The position numbers and the translations under genes are program-made. Below, piece by piece: positions 18,160 through 27,607 of a stretch of DNA of 59,569 nt. The DNA comes from Erwinia sp. OLFS4. Its GTDB lineage: Bacteria > Pseudomonadota > Gammaproteobacteria > Enterobacterales > Enterobacteriaceae. Location of the stretch: assembly GCF_002752165.1 (NCBI RefSeq), contig NZ_MOMB01000058.1, positions 1 to 59,569 of the forward strand, given 5' to 3'. The number at the start of each line of letters is the position of its first letter. The first letter of the stretch is position 1. The notes below the pieces were generated by a model. It had not been told where the DNA came from. It did not search any database and saw only the letters and a list, made by a program, of their open reading frames with translations.

Positions 18160-18699
18160 ATGCATAAATTAAAAAATGCATTGCTCATGGTAGGGGCTGC
18201 TGCCTGTTTTAATGTCCATGCAGCACCCGATGGCAGAGTTACGTTTAATGGAACTCTCACTGATGATACCTGTCAGGTAAAGCAATCCAGTAAAGATATC
18301 ATTGTTACGCTGCCAACCATTGCAACTGCAAGGTTGGCATCTGCCGGAGATGTTGCCGGGACAACCGCTTTTAAAATAGAAGTAGTCAGTTGCCCGGTAT
18401 CTGTAAAAAGAGTATCCGCGCATTTTGAAGCCGTTCAGAACAGTGGTTATGATCCGACCACCGGTAATTTACGCAACATCATTGCCAAAACCGGTGGTGG
18501 CGCTTCAAATGTTCAGGTCAGGCTTTATAACATGGATGACAACAGCCAGGTAAATATTGGTCAGACCGGTCATCCTTATCAGGTTAACGATAGTTCACAT
18601 GAAGCCACCATGTATTTTGCCGGCGGTTATTATGCTACAGGAACAGCTGAAGCAGGGAAAGTAAATGCGAATGTACAATATGTAATTGCATATCCCTGA
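18160..18699 (+). CDS. Type 1-like fimbrial subunit (probable major pilin)
   Basis: 179 residues from ATG 18160 (GGAG six bases upstream); ATG 18148 in the same frame lacks a ribosome site. A signal peptide ends at VHAAPDGRV. The mature pilin has the pilin start VTFNGTLTDDTCQV, one disulfide pair (DDTCQV and VSCPVSV) and the donor-strand-accepting C-terminus ending VQYVIAYP with the penultimate Tyr pattern. A strong hairpin follows before the chaperone gene, which would favour more pilin than chaperone. It lies inside the T6SS locus, between tssH and tssB. Confidence 0.88.
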   Translation: MHKLKNALLMVGAAACFNVHAAPDGRVTFNGTLTDDTCQVKQSSKDIIVTLPTIATARLASAGDVAGTTAFKIEVVSCPVSVKRVSAHFEAVQNSGYDPTTGNLRNIIAKTGGGASNVQVRLYNMDDNSQVNIGQTGHPYQVNDSSHEATMYFAGGYYATGTAEAGKVNANVQYVIAYP

Positions 18700-18731
18700 T
18701 TTTAACGGACTGTAACAGCGCTTTTTACAGT

Positions 18732-18763
18732 TGTGACTCGTCAATCGACGAGTCACATTTTTA
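18732..18763 (+). terminator. Hairpin after the pilin gene (partial terminator)
   Basis: An 11-base perfect stem (TGTGACTCGTC with GACGAGTCACA) around a four-base AATC loop, followed by TTTTTA. Between a major pilin and its chaperone it probably reduces read-through, a common arrangement in fimbrial operons. Confidence 0.75.
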
Positions 18764-18823
18764 TCGTACAGGAATACAGGCGTTAGTGAAATCAGACAAT
18801 TTGGAATGAAATAAGGGCGTTAA

Positions 18824-19588
18824 ATGAAAATGAGGATAATATTATTCGTATTAGCGATGTTGACATGTAGCTTTCCATCTATCGCAAATATGACTATTAG
18901 TGGTACCAGAATTATATTTCCTGCGAACGAGAATGAAGTGGATGTTCGTACTAATAATAAAGGAAGTCAGCCTGCGCTTGTGCAAGTATGGGTTGATGAG
19001 GATAAATTGAATAGTAATCTTAATAATATTAAAGTTCCATTTATTTTAACGCCACCAATTTATCGGGTTGAACCTGGAAAAGGGCAAAGTGTCAGATTAA
19101 TATACAATGGAATGAACTTACCACAGAATCGTGAATCTGTTTTTTGGTTTAATATGCTGGAGATTCCTCCTAAAGTTACTGAACACGTTAGTCAGCAGCG
19201 GCTGGATCTTGCCTTTCGGACCCGAATAAAAATATTTTATCGTCCATCCTCTATTTCTAATAGCAACTCATCAATGTTAAAGAAAAATCTGAAGTGGCAG
19301 GTGGTGAATACCCCAAAAAAGGGGACTGGTGTTAAAGTTACCAATCCTACGCCATATTATTTTTCATTTGATGAATTAACCGTGGAAAGTCAGGGAAAAA
19401 AAACAGAACTAAATGTTAAAATGGTTTCTCCGTTTTCATCTGCCATTTTTTATCCAATAAAAAAGACCATCTCCGGAGAAAAAATCACTGGAATTTATTA
19501 TGGATTAATTAATGATTACGGCGCAGTTATAAATTCCAGGCTAACTTTATTGCCTTCTGGTATCTATAGTGAGGATGCGAAGAAATAA
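18824..19588 (+). CDS. Periplasmic fimbrial chaperone (PapD/FimC family)
   Basis: 254 residues. A signal peptide (ILFVLAMLTCSFPSIA) precedes the PapD-like two-domain fold. MTISGTRIIFPANENEVDVR, PPIYRVEPGKGQSVRLIYNG, SVFWFNMLEIPPK and the LAFRTRIKIFYRP segment with the subunit-anchoring Arg and Lys positions are classic. It should hold pilins by donor-strand complementation and pass them to the usher encoded next. The 76-base gap to the usher suggests co-transcription. Confidence 0.94.
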   Translation: MKMRIILFVLAMLTCSFPSIANMTISGTRIIFPANENEVDVRTNNKGSQPALVQVWVDEDKLNSNLNNIKVPFILTPPIYRVEPGKGQSVRLIYNGMNLPQNRESVFWFNMLEIPPKVTEHVSQQRLDLAFRTRIKIFYRPSSISNSNSSMLKKNLKWQVVNTPKKGTGVKVTNPTPYYFSFDELTVESQGKKTELNVKMVSPFSSAIFYPIKKTISGEKITGIYYGLINDYGAVINSRLTLLPSGIYSEDAKK

Positions 19589-19664
19589 AGTATGGTTTCA
19601 TAGTATTAAACTAGGAAGAACTGACATAAAAACAATGTCAGACTACATACAGGGAGTATAGAAC

Positions 19665-22265
19665 GTGAGGTTTCCAGGAGCAGCCGGCACAAGTTCTTTT
19701 ATTAAATACCGCCCAATATCATTGCCATTCACCATAACATTAATTGGCAGTGTTCTTTTTTTTCGTCAGGGATGGGCTGCCCCTCAGCAACCTGTATTAT
19801 CTGATGAAGAAAACAACGAAGCCTCAATGGATTTTAATCCAGAATTTTTGCATGGCAATGGCATTGATGTATCACGCTTTAGCGAAAACAATCCTATACC
19901 GCCAGGCAAGCAGAAAGTGACCGTTTTGGTTAACGGTGAGACCAGAAGAAAGATGACGGTGGATTTTGTTCTGCGCCAGGATAAAAAAAGCGCAGAGGCC
20001 TGCCTGTCATTTCGCCAGTTAAAAGAACTCGGTATTCGCATCAAGGCTGAAGATGGCATGGATTTAGATAAATGCAGATTTATCAATGAATGGGTGCCAT
20101 GGGGTAAAAGTGAATACAATGCCGGTGACTTTGAATTAAATATAAAAATCCCACAAATTTATATCAACCAGCTACCCCGTGGCTATACCGATCCCAGCTT
20201 ATGGGAAGCAGGTGAAACGGTTGGTTTTCTTGATTATAGTGCTAACGTTTTTTCCATGCACAATGGAGGAAACAACGATGCCAGGAAAAATAATTACACC
20301 GGCAATCTTGGGCTGTTCGCTGGCGTGAATATTGGCCAGTGGCGTTTGCGAAACCGACTCAATACCAATCTGAGCAGCCAGGGACCTTCATCTACCCGTA
20401 ACCTCAATGCTTATGCCGAACGTGATATTACCAGATTAAAAAGTCAGCTGGTTTTTGGTGAGAAAAATACCTCCGGTGATATTTTTGATAGTTACGGTCT
20501 ACGTGGGATACTTTTACAGTCTGAAGAGCGTATGCTGCCCGATTCTCTGCGTAACTACTCTCCCGTGCTGCGTGGTGTTGCAGAAACTAACGCTAAAGTG
20601 ACCGTCAGGCAACGTGGGTCGATTATCTATGAAACAGTGGTACCGCCCGGCCCGTTTGAATTAGGTAATATTGGTACAATGGGCTACGGTGGTGATCTTG
20701 AAATGATTATTACCGAAGCAGACGGACGTATAAAAAGAATAAATATTCCTTATTCTGCCCCTCCGATGTTATTGCATCAGGGCATTTCCCATTTCGCACT
20801 CTCCGTCGGACAACTTAAAGATGAAATGGTAAAAAAACATCCGTTTATCGTACAGGGCAGCTATCGTTATGGCTTGTCTAATCTGATGACACTGTTTAGT
20901 GGCGTTCAGATTGGTGAAAAATATCAGTCAGTAGCGGCAGGTAATGCCATTAACACCCCCTTTGGTGGCATTTCATTGTCTATCATTCATGCACGATCGG
21001 AATTATCAGACAATAAAAAATCAGCAGGAACCAGCTATCAAATAAATTATACAAAGTATATTAGTAGTCTTAAGACAAATTTACTTATTGGTGCTTACAG
21101 ATATTCTTCCGGGGGATATTATTCCTTTCGTGAAGCCAGTATGGCGCGTAATAATGTCGATCAGGATAACTTCAGGTTTATTGATTTCAGGCAGCGTCAG
21201 CGTATTTCTCTCACATTATCACAACAGATCTCTGAAAATATTTCCCTGTATCTTACTGGAAATCAGTATAGCTATTGGGGTAATCGCAGTTCGTTGCGGC
21301 AGTATACTTTAACGCTGAACCAGCAGCTGAAAAACTTCAGCTATGCGTTGACTGCAATGCGCACACTTAATAAAGATTATAAAAATGAAAATAGTGTTCT
21401 TTTATCAATTAATGTGCCGCTTGGTAATGATCTTATTAATAAGAAGCCAGTATTCAATTCGCTGTATAGCAGTGTGTCACACAATAATAATGGTAATACA
21501 CAATTCCAGACGCTACTTAATGGTAGTCAGGGTGACCAGAACGAATTTAATTATGGCATAGGCGGTACCATGAATCATGATACCGGTAATAAGGCGAATA
21601 ATATGCTGACCGGAAATATGAGTTATCAGTCAGGCATGGGTCGTTTCTCCGCAACAGCTTCTGTGAATAATCATAGCGCCAGCCAGCTCTCTTTATCGGC
21701 AGATGGCAGTGTAGTAGCGCATCCGGGAGGGGTCACGATGGGACCAGCATTGGGTGACGCGCCTTTTGCCATTATTGATGCTCAGGGTGCGAAAGGCGCC
21801 AGACTGCTGAATGGATATGGCAGTCGGGTAGATGGTTTCGGCTATGCGATTATGCCTTCATTAACACCTTACCGGGAAAATACGGTGTCGCTGAATGCCA
21901 GAGGATTACCGATGGATGTTGATCTTATTGAAAACGAAAAGGTCGTTGTGCCGAGATTAGGGGCTGCGGTGCCTGTCAAGGTCAAAACGATCACGGGTCA
22001 TCCAATGATATTAACCCTTAAGGATAATAAAGGCGAAACCTTACCGATTGGTACCGATTTGCAAAATGCAAAAGGTATCAGCCAGGGCATTGTCGGGCAG
22101 GGTGGTCAGGCGTTTGTGCGTGGCTGGCAACCGGGCAAAGAAGCGCTGTTTGCCATGGTTAACGGCAAAAAAATGCATTGCCATGCCCTTTCATCTGCTG
22201 AAATTAAGTCAACGTCTAAGCGAGGAAAAATTATTCAATTGGAGGTAATATGCACGCAAAATTAA
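19665..22265 (+). CDS. Fimbrial outer-membrane usher (FimD/PapC family)
   Basis: 866 residues from GTG 19665 with GGGAG upstream. Signal peptide region IGSVLFFRQGWAAP; N-terminal chaperone-binding domain (FNPEFLHGNGIDVSRFSENN, PPGKQKVTVLVNGE); the 24-strand barrel starting near YSANVFSMHNGG and plug domain (PVLRGVAETNAKVTVRQRG, PPGPFELGNIGTMGYGGDL); and C-terminal domains with SRVDGFGYAIMPSLTPYREN and LPMDVDLIENEKVVVPR. The usher assembles and exports pilins across the outer membrane. Its last 16 bases overlap the next pilin gene. Confidence 0.96.
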   Translation: MRFPGAAGTSSFIKYRPISLPFTITLIGSVLFFRQGWAAPQQPVLSDEENNEASMDFNPEFLHGNGIDVSRFSENNPIPPGKQKVTVLVNGETRRKMTVDFVLRQDKKSAEACLSFRQLKELGIRIKAEDGMDLDKCRFINEWVPWGKSEYNAGDFELNIKIPQIYINQLPRGYTDPSLWEAGETVGFLDYSANVFSMHNGGNNDARKNNYTGNLGLFAGVNIGQWRLRNRLNTNLSSQGPSSTRNLNAYAERDITRLKSQLVFGEKNTSGDIFDSYGLRGILLQSEERMLPDSLRNYSPVLRGVAETNAKVTVRQRGSIIYETVVPPGPFELGNIGTMGYGGDLEMIITEADGRIKRINIPYSAPPMLLHQGISHFALSVGQLKDEMVKKHPFIVQGSYRYGLSNLMTLFSGVQIGEKYQSVAAGNAINTPFGGISLSIIHARSELSDNKKSAGTSYQINYTKYISSLKTNLLIGAYRYSSGGYYSFREASMARNNVDQDNFRFIDFRQRQRISLTLSQQISENISLYLTGNQYSYWGNRSSLRQYTLTLNQQLKNFSYALTAMRTLNKDYKNENSVLLSINVPLGNDLINKKPVFNSLYSSVSHNNNGNTQFQTLLNGSQGDQNEFNYGIGGTMNHDTGNKANNMLTGNMSYQSGMGRFSATASVNNHSASQLSLSADGSVVAHPGGVTMGPALGDAPFAIIDAQGAKGARLLNGYGSRVDGFGYAIMPSLTPYRENTVSLNARGLPMDVDLIENEKVVVPRLGAAVPVKVKTITGHPMILTLKDNKGETLPIGTDLQNAKGISQGIVGQGGQAFVRGWQPGKEALFAMVNGKKMHCHALSSAEIKSTSKRGKIIQLEVICTQN

Positions 22266-22846
22266 TGCGACAAGCGTACCGAAAATTTGTCAGGCTGATG
22301 GTATTGGCGACAGGAATATTAAGCAGCTTTGCGCTTCTGGCCAGCGATTACTGCTCATCTTCCGGTGCCTGCCGCATTCCGGTGCAGTTCAGTGGGATTT
22401 ATAAGGATGAAACCTGTCGCATCAGTATAAATAAAGGTAGTTCAGACGAAACGGTTAATTTGCCCAGCGTGTCTACCACTAAACTACAAAATGATGGTAA
22501 TGAAGCGGGTAGTCAGCAGTTTAATATTACTCTGCGCGCCTGTCCGGCGAGTCAAAAAATTAATCTTCGTTTTGTCTCTGCTGGTAATCAGGTGGATAAA
22601 AGAACAGGTAATTTATTAAATAGTACCGCTAGCGGAATGAGTAAAGCTGTACAGATACGAATTCGTAATGAGGCATCGATACAAATGGTTGTTGATGATC
22701 CTTATAGCTATCAATCATATAATATTCCATCAGGAGGCGACGATGTGACACATTTTTTTAGTGCAGCCTATTACGCAAATGGTTCCAGACGTGTTACGCC
22801 AGGTAGCGTATATGCATTTTCTGGAATAGATCTGGTTTATAACTAA
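22250..22846 (+). CDS. Fimbrial subunit (second, probably minor pilin)
   Basis: 198 residues. A signal-like N-terminus (FVRLMVLATGILSSFALLAS) is followed by an extra Cys pair (DYCSSSGACRIP) and then the pilin fold (FSGIYKDETCRISI, ITLRACPASQKINL). The C-terminus SVYAFSGIDLVYN has the penultimate Tyr. The start overlaps the usher end by 16 bases, implying coupling. It could be an adaptor between the rod and the tip adhesin encoded at 10046-11047. The second Cys pair distinguishes it from the first pilin. Confidence 0.85.
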   Translation: MHAKLMRQAYRKFVRLMVLATGILSSFALLASDYCSSSGACRIPVQFSGIYKDETCRISINKGSSDETVNLPSVSTTKLQNDGNEAGSQQFNITLRACPASQKINLRFVSAGNQVDKRTGNLLNSTASGMSKAVQIRIRNEASIQMVVDDPYSYQSYNIPSGGDDVTHFFSAAYYANGSRRVTPGSVYAFSGIDLVYN

Positions 22847-22862
22847 GGTTTTTATGCCCATG

Positions 22863-22890
22863 ACGTTTCTTAATTATTATTAAGAAACGT
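22863..22890 (+). terminator. Hairpin between the fimbrial genes and tssB
   Basis: A 12-base perfect stem (ACGTTTCTTAAT with ATTAAGAAACGT) and TATT loop; TTTTTTT follows ten bases later. It could end or attenuate the fimbrial transcript before tssB, or protect an mRNA end. Confidence 0.6.
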
Positions 22891-22939
22891 TAGATGATGT
22901 TTTTTTCAATTGCCAAGTTAAAAATGGTGAAACAATATT

Positions 22940-23470
22940 ATGAGTAGCAAAAACAACTCGCAAAAGTTCATTGCACGTAATCGGGCGCCGAGAGTGCAAA
23001 TAGAATATGATGTCGAAATATACGGTTCTGAGAAAAAGGTCGAACTTCCTTTTGTCATGGGGGTACTGGCGGATTTATCCGGCAAGCCGCTGGAGCCATT
23101 ACCTTCGGTGGCTGAAAGGCATTTTCTCGACATTGATATTGATAATTTTGATGAGCGAATGAAAGCGATGCGCCCGCGCGTGGCTTTTGCTGTACCGAAC
23201 ACTCTGACAGGTGAAGGACAGCTGATGGTGGATATGACGTTTGAATCTATGCGTGATTTTTCACCAGATGCCATCGCTGAAAAAGTGGATTCGCTGGCAC
23301 AACTGCTGGATGCGCGGACGCAGCTGGCAAATTTACAGACCTATATGGACGGTAAATCCGGAGCTGAAGATTTAGTGATGAAAATGCTGCAGGACAAAGC
23401 GTTACTTAAAGCACTGGCGGCTTCCCCAAAGAAGCAAGAGAGCCATGCAGGTGAGCTTCAGGATAAATAG
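22940..23470 (+). CDS. tssB: T6SS contractile sheath small subunit TssB (VipA)
   Basis: 176 residues. Features include RAPRVQIEYDVEIYGSEKKV, LPFVMGVLADLSGKP (diagnostic), RHFLDIDIDNFDERMKAM and the ClpV-contacting C-terminal region DAIAEKVDSLAQLLDARTQL. TssB and TssC form the contractile sheath. The gene lies 14 bases ahead of tssC. Start at ATG 22940. Confidence 0.96.
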   Translation: MSSKNNSQKFIARNRAPRVQIEYDVEIYGSEKKVELPFVMGVLADLSGKPLEPLPSVAERHFLDIDIDNFDERMKAMRPRVAFAVPNTLTGEGQLMVDMTFESMRDFSPDAIAEKVDSLAQLLDARTQLANLQTYMDGKSGAEDLVMKMLQDKALLKALAASPKKQESHAGELQDK

Positions 23471-23484
23471 GAAAAGAGGGAATT

Positions 23485-24996
23485 ATGGCCACAACAAAAG
23501 AACTATCCAATAAGGATGTGCCGCTAGTCGAACACTCAGAAGTAAAATTTAATGATTTTAATACGTTACTCAGCAAAGAGTTTAAGGCGAAATCTGAACA
23601 GACAAAAGCGGCGGTGGAAGGCGCGGTAAGAACCTTAGCTGAACAGGCTCTGCAAAATAGCCTGACAATGTCTGATGACGCTTATAAAACAATTGCTTCT
23701 ATTATTGAGGCTATAGATCATAAACTATCTGAGCAGATTAATCTCATATTACACCATAAGGAATTCCAGTCTCTGGAAAGTGCCTGGAGAGGACTGCATT
23801 ACCTTGTCTTTAATACTGAGACAGACGAAAAACTCAAATTGCGTTTTATGGATATATCGAAAGATGATCTGCGCCGTAGTATGAAGCGTTACAAAGGTGT
23901 GGCATGGGATCAAAGCCCGCTATTTAAAAAGATCTACGAAGAAGAGTACGGTCAGCTGGGGGGTGAACCCTACGGTTGCCTGGTGGCGGATTACTTTTTT
24001 GATCATTCTGCTCCGGATGTTGATCTGCTGGCTTCGGTGGGCAAAGTGGCTGCGTCCGCACATGTTCCTTTCATTGCCGGTGCTTCTCCGACGGTGCTGC
24101 AAATGGATTCATGGCAGGAACTGTCCAACCCGCGCGATTTGACGAAAATTTTTACTCAGAATCTGGAATACGCTGCATGGAGTTCGTTGCGGCAATCAGA
24201 GGATTCACGCTATATCGGTCTGGCGATGCCACGATTTCTCTCGCGTCTGCCCTATGGTATACGCACCAATCCGGTCGATGCATTTCACTTTGAAGAGACC
24301 ACAGACGGTGCCGACCACAGTAAATATGTCTGGTCAAATGCCGCTTATGCCATGGCTGTAAATATTAACCGCTCATTCAAAGAGCATGGTTGGTGTACGC
24401 TGATCCGCGGCGTGGAAAGTGGAGGGGTGGTAGAAGGTCTGCCCTGTCATACTTTCCCGACAGATGATGGTGGCGTTGACATGAAGTGCCCGACTGAGAT
24501 TGCTATCTCCGACCGCCGGGAAGCCGAATTAGCTAAAAACGGTTTTATTCCGTTGGTACACCGTAAAAATACTGATTATGCAGCTTTCATTGGCGCACAA
24601 TCATTGCAAAAACCAGCTGAATATTATGATCCTGATGCAACCGCTAACGCGAATCTATCGGCACGCTTGCCTTACCTGTTTGCCTGCTCGCGGTTCGCAC
24701 ATTATTTAAAATGTATCGTGAGAGATAAAATCGGTTCTTTTAAAGAACGTGATGAAATGCAGCGTTGGTTAAATGACTGGATAATGAATTATGTCGATGG
24801 CGATCCGGCTAATTCAACCATGGAAAATAAAGCTCGTCGACCACTCGCTGCAGCTGAAGTTATTGTTGAAGATGTTGAAGGAAATCCTGGTTATTATCAG
24901 GCGAAATTTTTCCTGAGGCCACATTTTCAGCTAGAAGGTTTAACTGTTTCTTTGCGTATGGTTGCTAAATTACCATCGCTGAAAGACGTTGCCTGA
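23485..24996 (+). CDS. tssC: T6SS contractile sheath large subunit TssC (VipB)
   Basis: 503 residues. Recognised from LESAWRGLHYLVFNTETDEK, FKKIYEEEYGQLGGEPYG, AHVPFIAGASPTVL, FLSRLPYG and the C-terminal YYQAKFFLRPHFQLEGLTVS. Its partner is TssB. RBS GAGGG is seen before ATG 23485. 151 bases without a gene follow before hcp. Confidence 0.97.
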   Translation: MATTKELSNKDVPLVEHSEVKFNDFNTLLSKEFKAKSEQTKAAVEGAVRTLAEQALQNSLTMSDDAYKTIASIIEAIDHKLSEQINLILHHKEFQSLESAWRGLHYLVFNTETDEKLKLRFMDISKDDLRRSMKRYKGVAWDQSPLFKKIYEEEYGQLGGEPYGCLVADYFFDHSAPDVDLLASVGKVAASAHVPFIAGASPTVLQMDSWQELSNPRDLTKIFTQNLEYAAWSSLRQSEDSRYIGLAMPRFLSRLPYGIRTNPVDAFHFEETTDGADHSKYVWSNAAYAMAVNINRSFKEHGWCTLIRGVESGGVVEGLPCHTFPTDDGGVDMKCPTEIAISDRREAELAKNGFIPLVHRKNTDYAAFIGAQSLQKPAEYYDPDATANANLSARLPYLFACSRFAHYLKCIVRDKIGSFKERDEMQRWLNDWIMNYVDGDPANSTMENKARRPLAAAEVIVEDVEGNPGYYQAKFFLRPHFQLEGLTVSLRMVAKLPSLKDVA

Positions 24997-25066
24997 TTAT
25001 ATTTTTTAAATATCGCCATACAGGTGATAGTGTGTGTAATTTTTCTTAAAAGGAAAAATACAGGAA

Positions 25067-25085
25067 TTATGTGAATAACACATAA
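25067..25085. promoter_or_regulatory. Inverted repeat upstream of hcp
   Basis: TTATGTG-AATAA-CACATAA, a perfect 7-base inverted repeat in the tssC-hcp gap, 62 bases before the hcp start. Its size and symmetry fit a dimeric regulator site, but no family is identified. Confidence 0.3.
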
Positions 25086-25147
25086 GGACTTTAGTTACCT
25101 ATACGTCGTATTAGGGAATATCAATCAACGTTATAAAAGAGGACATT

Positions 25148-25633
25148 ATGGCTCAAGATATGTTCATTAAAATTGATGGAATCGACGGTGAGTCTTTAGA
25201 TTCCAATCATAAAGATGAAATTCAGGTTTTAGCATGGAAGTGGGATGTGTCACAGCATTCTAATATGCACAGTGGTTCAGGTGGTGGCTCAGGCAAAGCA
25301 TCGGTTTCAGATTTTCTTTTCGAACACTACACTGATAAAGCCAGCCCTAATCTTTTGAGTTATTGTTTATCAGGAAAACATATCAAAAATATTAAGTTTG
25401 TGGTGCGTAAAGCAGGAGGTAATCCTCTTGAGTATCTGACTATTAAATTTACTGATGTCATTATTACTCATGTTGAAATGCTCGGATCAATTAGTGACGA
25501 AACGCGTCCGCGTGAAAGCGTGAAATTCTCATTCACTAAGATGACGCAGGACTACGTCATGCAGAATGCGGAAGGACATAAATCTGGTACTATTTCAGCT
25601 AGCTATGATGTTAAAGCTAATCTGAACTCCTGA
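25148..25633 (+). CDS. hcp: T6SS tube protein Hcp (TssD)
   Basis: 161 residues, the normal Hcp size. MAQDMFIKIDGIDGESLDSN, QHSNMHSGSGGGSGKASVSD and the FTKMTQDYVMQNAEG region match the Hcp family. Hexameric rings stack into the secreted tube. The gene has a long leader and is followed by a GC-rich hairpin, consistent with a higher transcript level than its neighbours. Confidence 0.97.
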   Translation: MAQDMFIKIDGIDGESLDSNHKDEIQVLAWKWDVSQHSNMHSGSGGGSGKASVSDFLFEHYTDKASPNLLSYCLSGKHIKNIKFVVRKAGGNPLEYLTIKFTDVIITHVEMLGSISDETRPRESVKFSFTKMTQDYVMQNAEGHKSGTISASYDVKANLNS

Positions 25634-25646
25634 TTGCCCTTGTTTC

Positions 25647-25670
25647 CCCCTGCGACTTCTGCCGCAGGGG
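25647..25670 (+). terminator. Hairpin downstream of hcp (attenuator)
   Basis: An 8-base GC-rich stem (CCCCTGCG with CGCAGGGG) around ACTTCTGC, followed only by TTAT. The weak U-tract suggests mRNA stabilisation or partial termination between hcp and tssJ rather than full termination. Confidence 0.5.
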
Positions 25671-25695
25671 TTATAGAAAAAGCAGTGAAAAAAAC

Positions 25696-26253
25696 ATGAT
25701 CACAAAAAATAAAAAATATGGAGTTTTTTTTAATTATCACTTTGCGATAAATCTGCTAATAATCACATTAAGTTTGTTAATCGCATCATGTAGTGCAAGT
25801 GATAATGAAAAAAAACAGGACGCAGCGAAAGAGGTGCTGATAAAATTTCAAGCAGATAATAATATTAACCCTGACAATGATAATTATCCTGCGCCGGTGA
25901 GAGTGGCAATTTATAAGTTGAAAAACATCAGTGATTTTCAGAATGCCTTTTATGCCGATTTTGATGATGTTAATAGTGGCAATAGTCAGGCAGTTGCAAT
26001 GATGAAAACGGAAAGTTTTATTATTACGCCAGGGGAAGACATTGAAATTAAATTACCTGTTGATGATGGTACCAGCGCGATGGGATTTGTAACAGAGTAT
26101 CGTGATATCACACGTTCAAACTGGAAAACGGTATACAAAATACCAGAGAGACCAAAGGACGCCTGGTACAGGATATTCTGGCCGTCAAATAAGAAATGGC
26201 GTCCAGTCGTCAAAGTTCATATGGAATATTTGACGACCTCAATAGAAAAGTGA
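25696..26253 (+). CDS. tssJ: T6SS outer-membrane lipoprotein TssJ
   Basis: 185 residues. A hydrophobic stretch LLIITLSLLIASC forms a lipobox (IASC), with the lipidated Cys at about residue 32. VRVAIYKLKNISDFQNAFYA, SFIITPGEDIEIKLPVDDG and WYRIFWPS match TssJ. It anchors TssM to the outer membrane. An AT-rich N-terminus precedes the lipobox; the start at 25696 gives a slightly long n-region, and the true start is not certain. Confidence 0.9.
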   Translation: MITKNKKYGVFFNYHFAINLLIITLSLLIASCSASDNEKKQDAAKEVLIKFQADNNINPDNDNYPAPVRVAIYKLKNISDFQNAFYADFDDVNSGNSQAVAMMKTESFIITPGEDIEIKLPVDDGTSAMGFVTEYRDITRSNWKTVYKIPERPKDAWYRIFWPSNKKWRPVVKVHMEYLTTSIEK

Positions 26254-26260
26254 ATTGACT

Positions 26261-27607
26261 ATGAGAACGAACAAAGTCGTCTGGAGTGAAGGCCTTTTCC
26301 TTCGTCCCCAGTTATTTCAGCAACAAGAGCGTTATCATGAATATTTCGCTCATAAGCGGGCGGCGGTGATTACCCCATTTTTCTGGGGATTTTCTAAATA
26401 TGAACTTGACCGCGAAGCGTTAGCGTACGGCAAACTGGTCATGCGCTCCGGAAGCGGGGTGTTACCCGATGGCACGCCATTTGATATTCCCGACCATGCT
26501 GCGTTGCCTGATCCCCTGACCATTCTGCCCGAACATCTGGGAAAATTGATTTATCTCGCGGTTCCACTGCGGCTGGATAACAGTGACGAAACGATATTTG
26601 ACGGCAATGACAGTGGTTCACTGGCGCGTTTCTATGCCATAGAAGCAGAATTAAATGATACCAATGCTATCCGGCAAGGACCGAAACCGGTTCAGCTGGC
26701 GCAGTTAAGGCTAAGACTGGTCTCTGAAGGCGAGATGACCGAGTCATGGATCGGTTTACCTCTGACACGCGTGCGGGCAATTCAGCCAGATGGCAGCGTA
26801 TTACTGCATGCCGATGATTATATTCCGCCGGTGACAGGGTATGCGGCGAACGGCTTGCTGCGTGAATGGCTGACTCATCTTAATGGCTTAGTCAAAATGC
26901 GCGCCGATATGCTGGCGGGACGTTTATCTGGTAGCGACGGCAAAGCCAGCGCCAGTGCGGAAATCGTCGATTACTTATTGCTGCAGATTTTTAATAAATA
27001 TGAGCCAGTGTTTGATCACTTTCGCCATATTCCTGAATTACCGCCGATTGCTTTTTATCAGGAGCTGGCCAAGTTTGCCGGTGAGCTCTCGACATTTATC
27101 CGCGTGAAGACACGACGGCCTCGCCAGGCACCTGGTTATGAACATGCTCAGCTGTATGCCTCAATCCGGCCATTAGTGGATGATGTGCATGAGTTGCTTA
27201 ATCAGATTCTGGTGCGGGCTGGTCAGGTGATTGATCTGGAGTCGCGAGGAAACGGTGTCTGGTCGGCAACGTTACTGCCGGCAGAATTACGCAGTTTCTC
27301 CAGTCTGGTACTGGCGGTATCTGCTCAGATTCCAATGGACGTATTGCAACATCAGTATGCAGCTCAGGCAAAAATCAGTGCGCCACAACAGCTACGTGAG
27401 CTGGTACGTTCGCACTTGCCGGGACTTGAAATTAACGCACTGCCGGTGCCTCCGCGGCAAATTCCATACAGTGCCGGTTATGTCTATTTTGAACTCAATA
27501 AATCAGGTCCTTTCTGGGAAAAAGTCTCCAGTACTGGCGCAATTGCGATCCATGTTGCTGGTGATTTTCCTGGATTAAAAATGGAACTTTGGGGAATCAG
27601 AGACTAA
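26261..27607 (+). CDS. tssK: T6SS baseplate-to-membrane connector TssK
   Basis: 448 residues from ATG 26261. The start VVWSEGLFLRPQLFQQQERY is diagnostic, as are ARLR-type strands and the C-terminal HVAGDFPGLKMELWGIRD. TssK trimers link the baseplate to TssL and TssM. It starts seven bases after the tssJ stop; its stop overlaps the tssL start (TAATG). Confidence 0.96.
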   Translation: MRTNKVVWSEGLFLRPQLFQQQERYHEYFAHKRAAVITPFFWGFSKYELDREALAYGKLVMRSGSGVLPDGTPFDIPDHAALPDPLTILPEHLGKLIYLAVPLRLDNSDETIFDGNDSGSLARFYAIEAELNDTNAIRQGPKPVQLAQLRLRLVSEGEMTESWIGLPLTRVRAIQPDGSVLLHADDYIPPVTGYAANGLLREWLTHLNGLVKMRADMLAGRLSGSDGKASASAEIVDYLLLQIFNKYEPVFDHFRHIPELPPIAFYQELAKFAGELSTFIRVKTRRPRQAPGYEHAQLYASIRPLVDDVHELLNQILVRAGQVIDLESRGNGVWSATLLPAELRSFSSLVLAVSAQIPMDVLQHQYAAQAKISAPQQLRELVRSHLPGLEINALPVPPRQIPYSAGYVYFELNKSGPFWEKVSSTGAIAIHVAGDFPGLKMELWGIRD

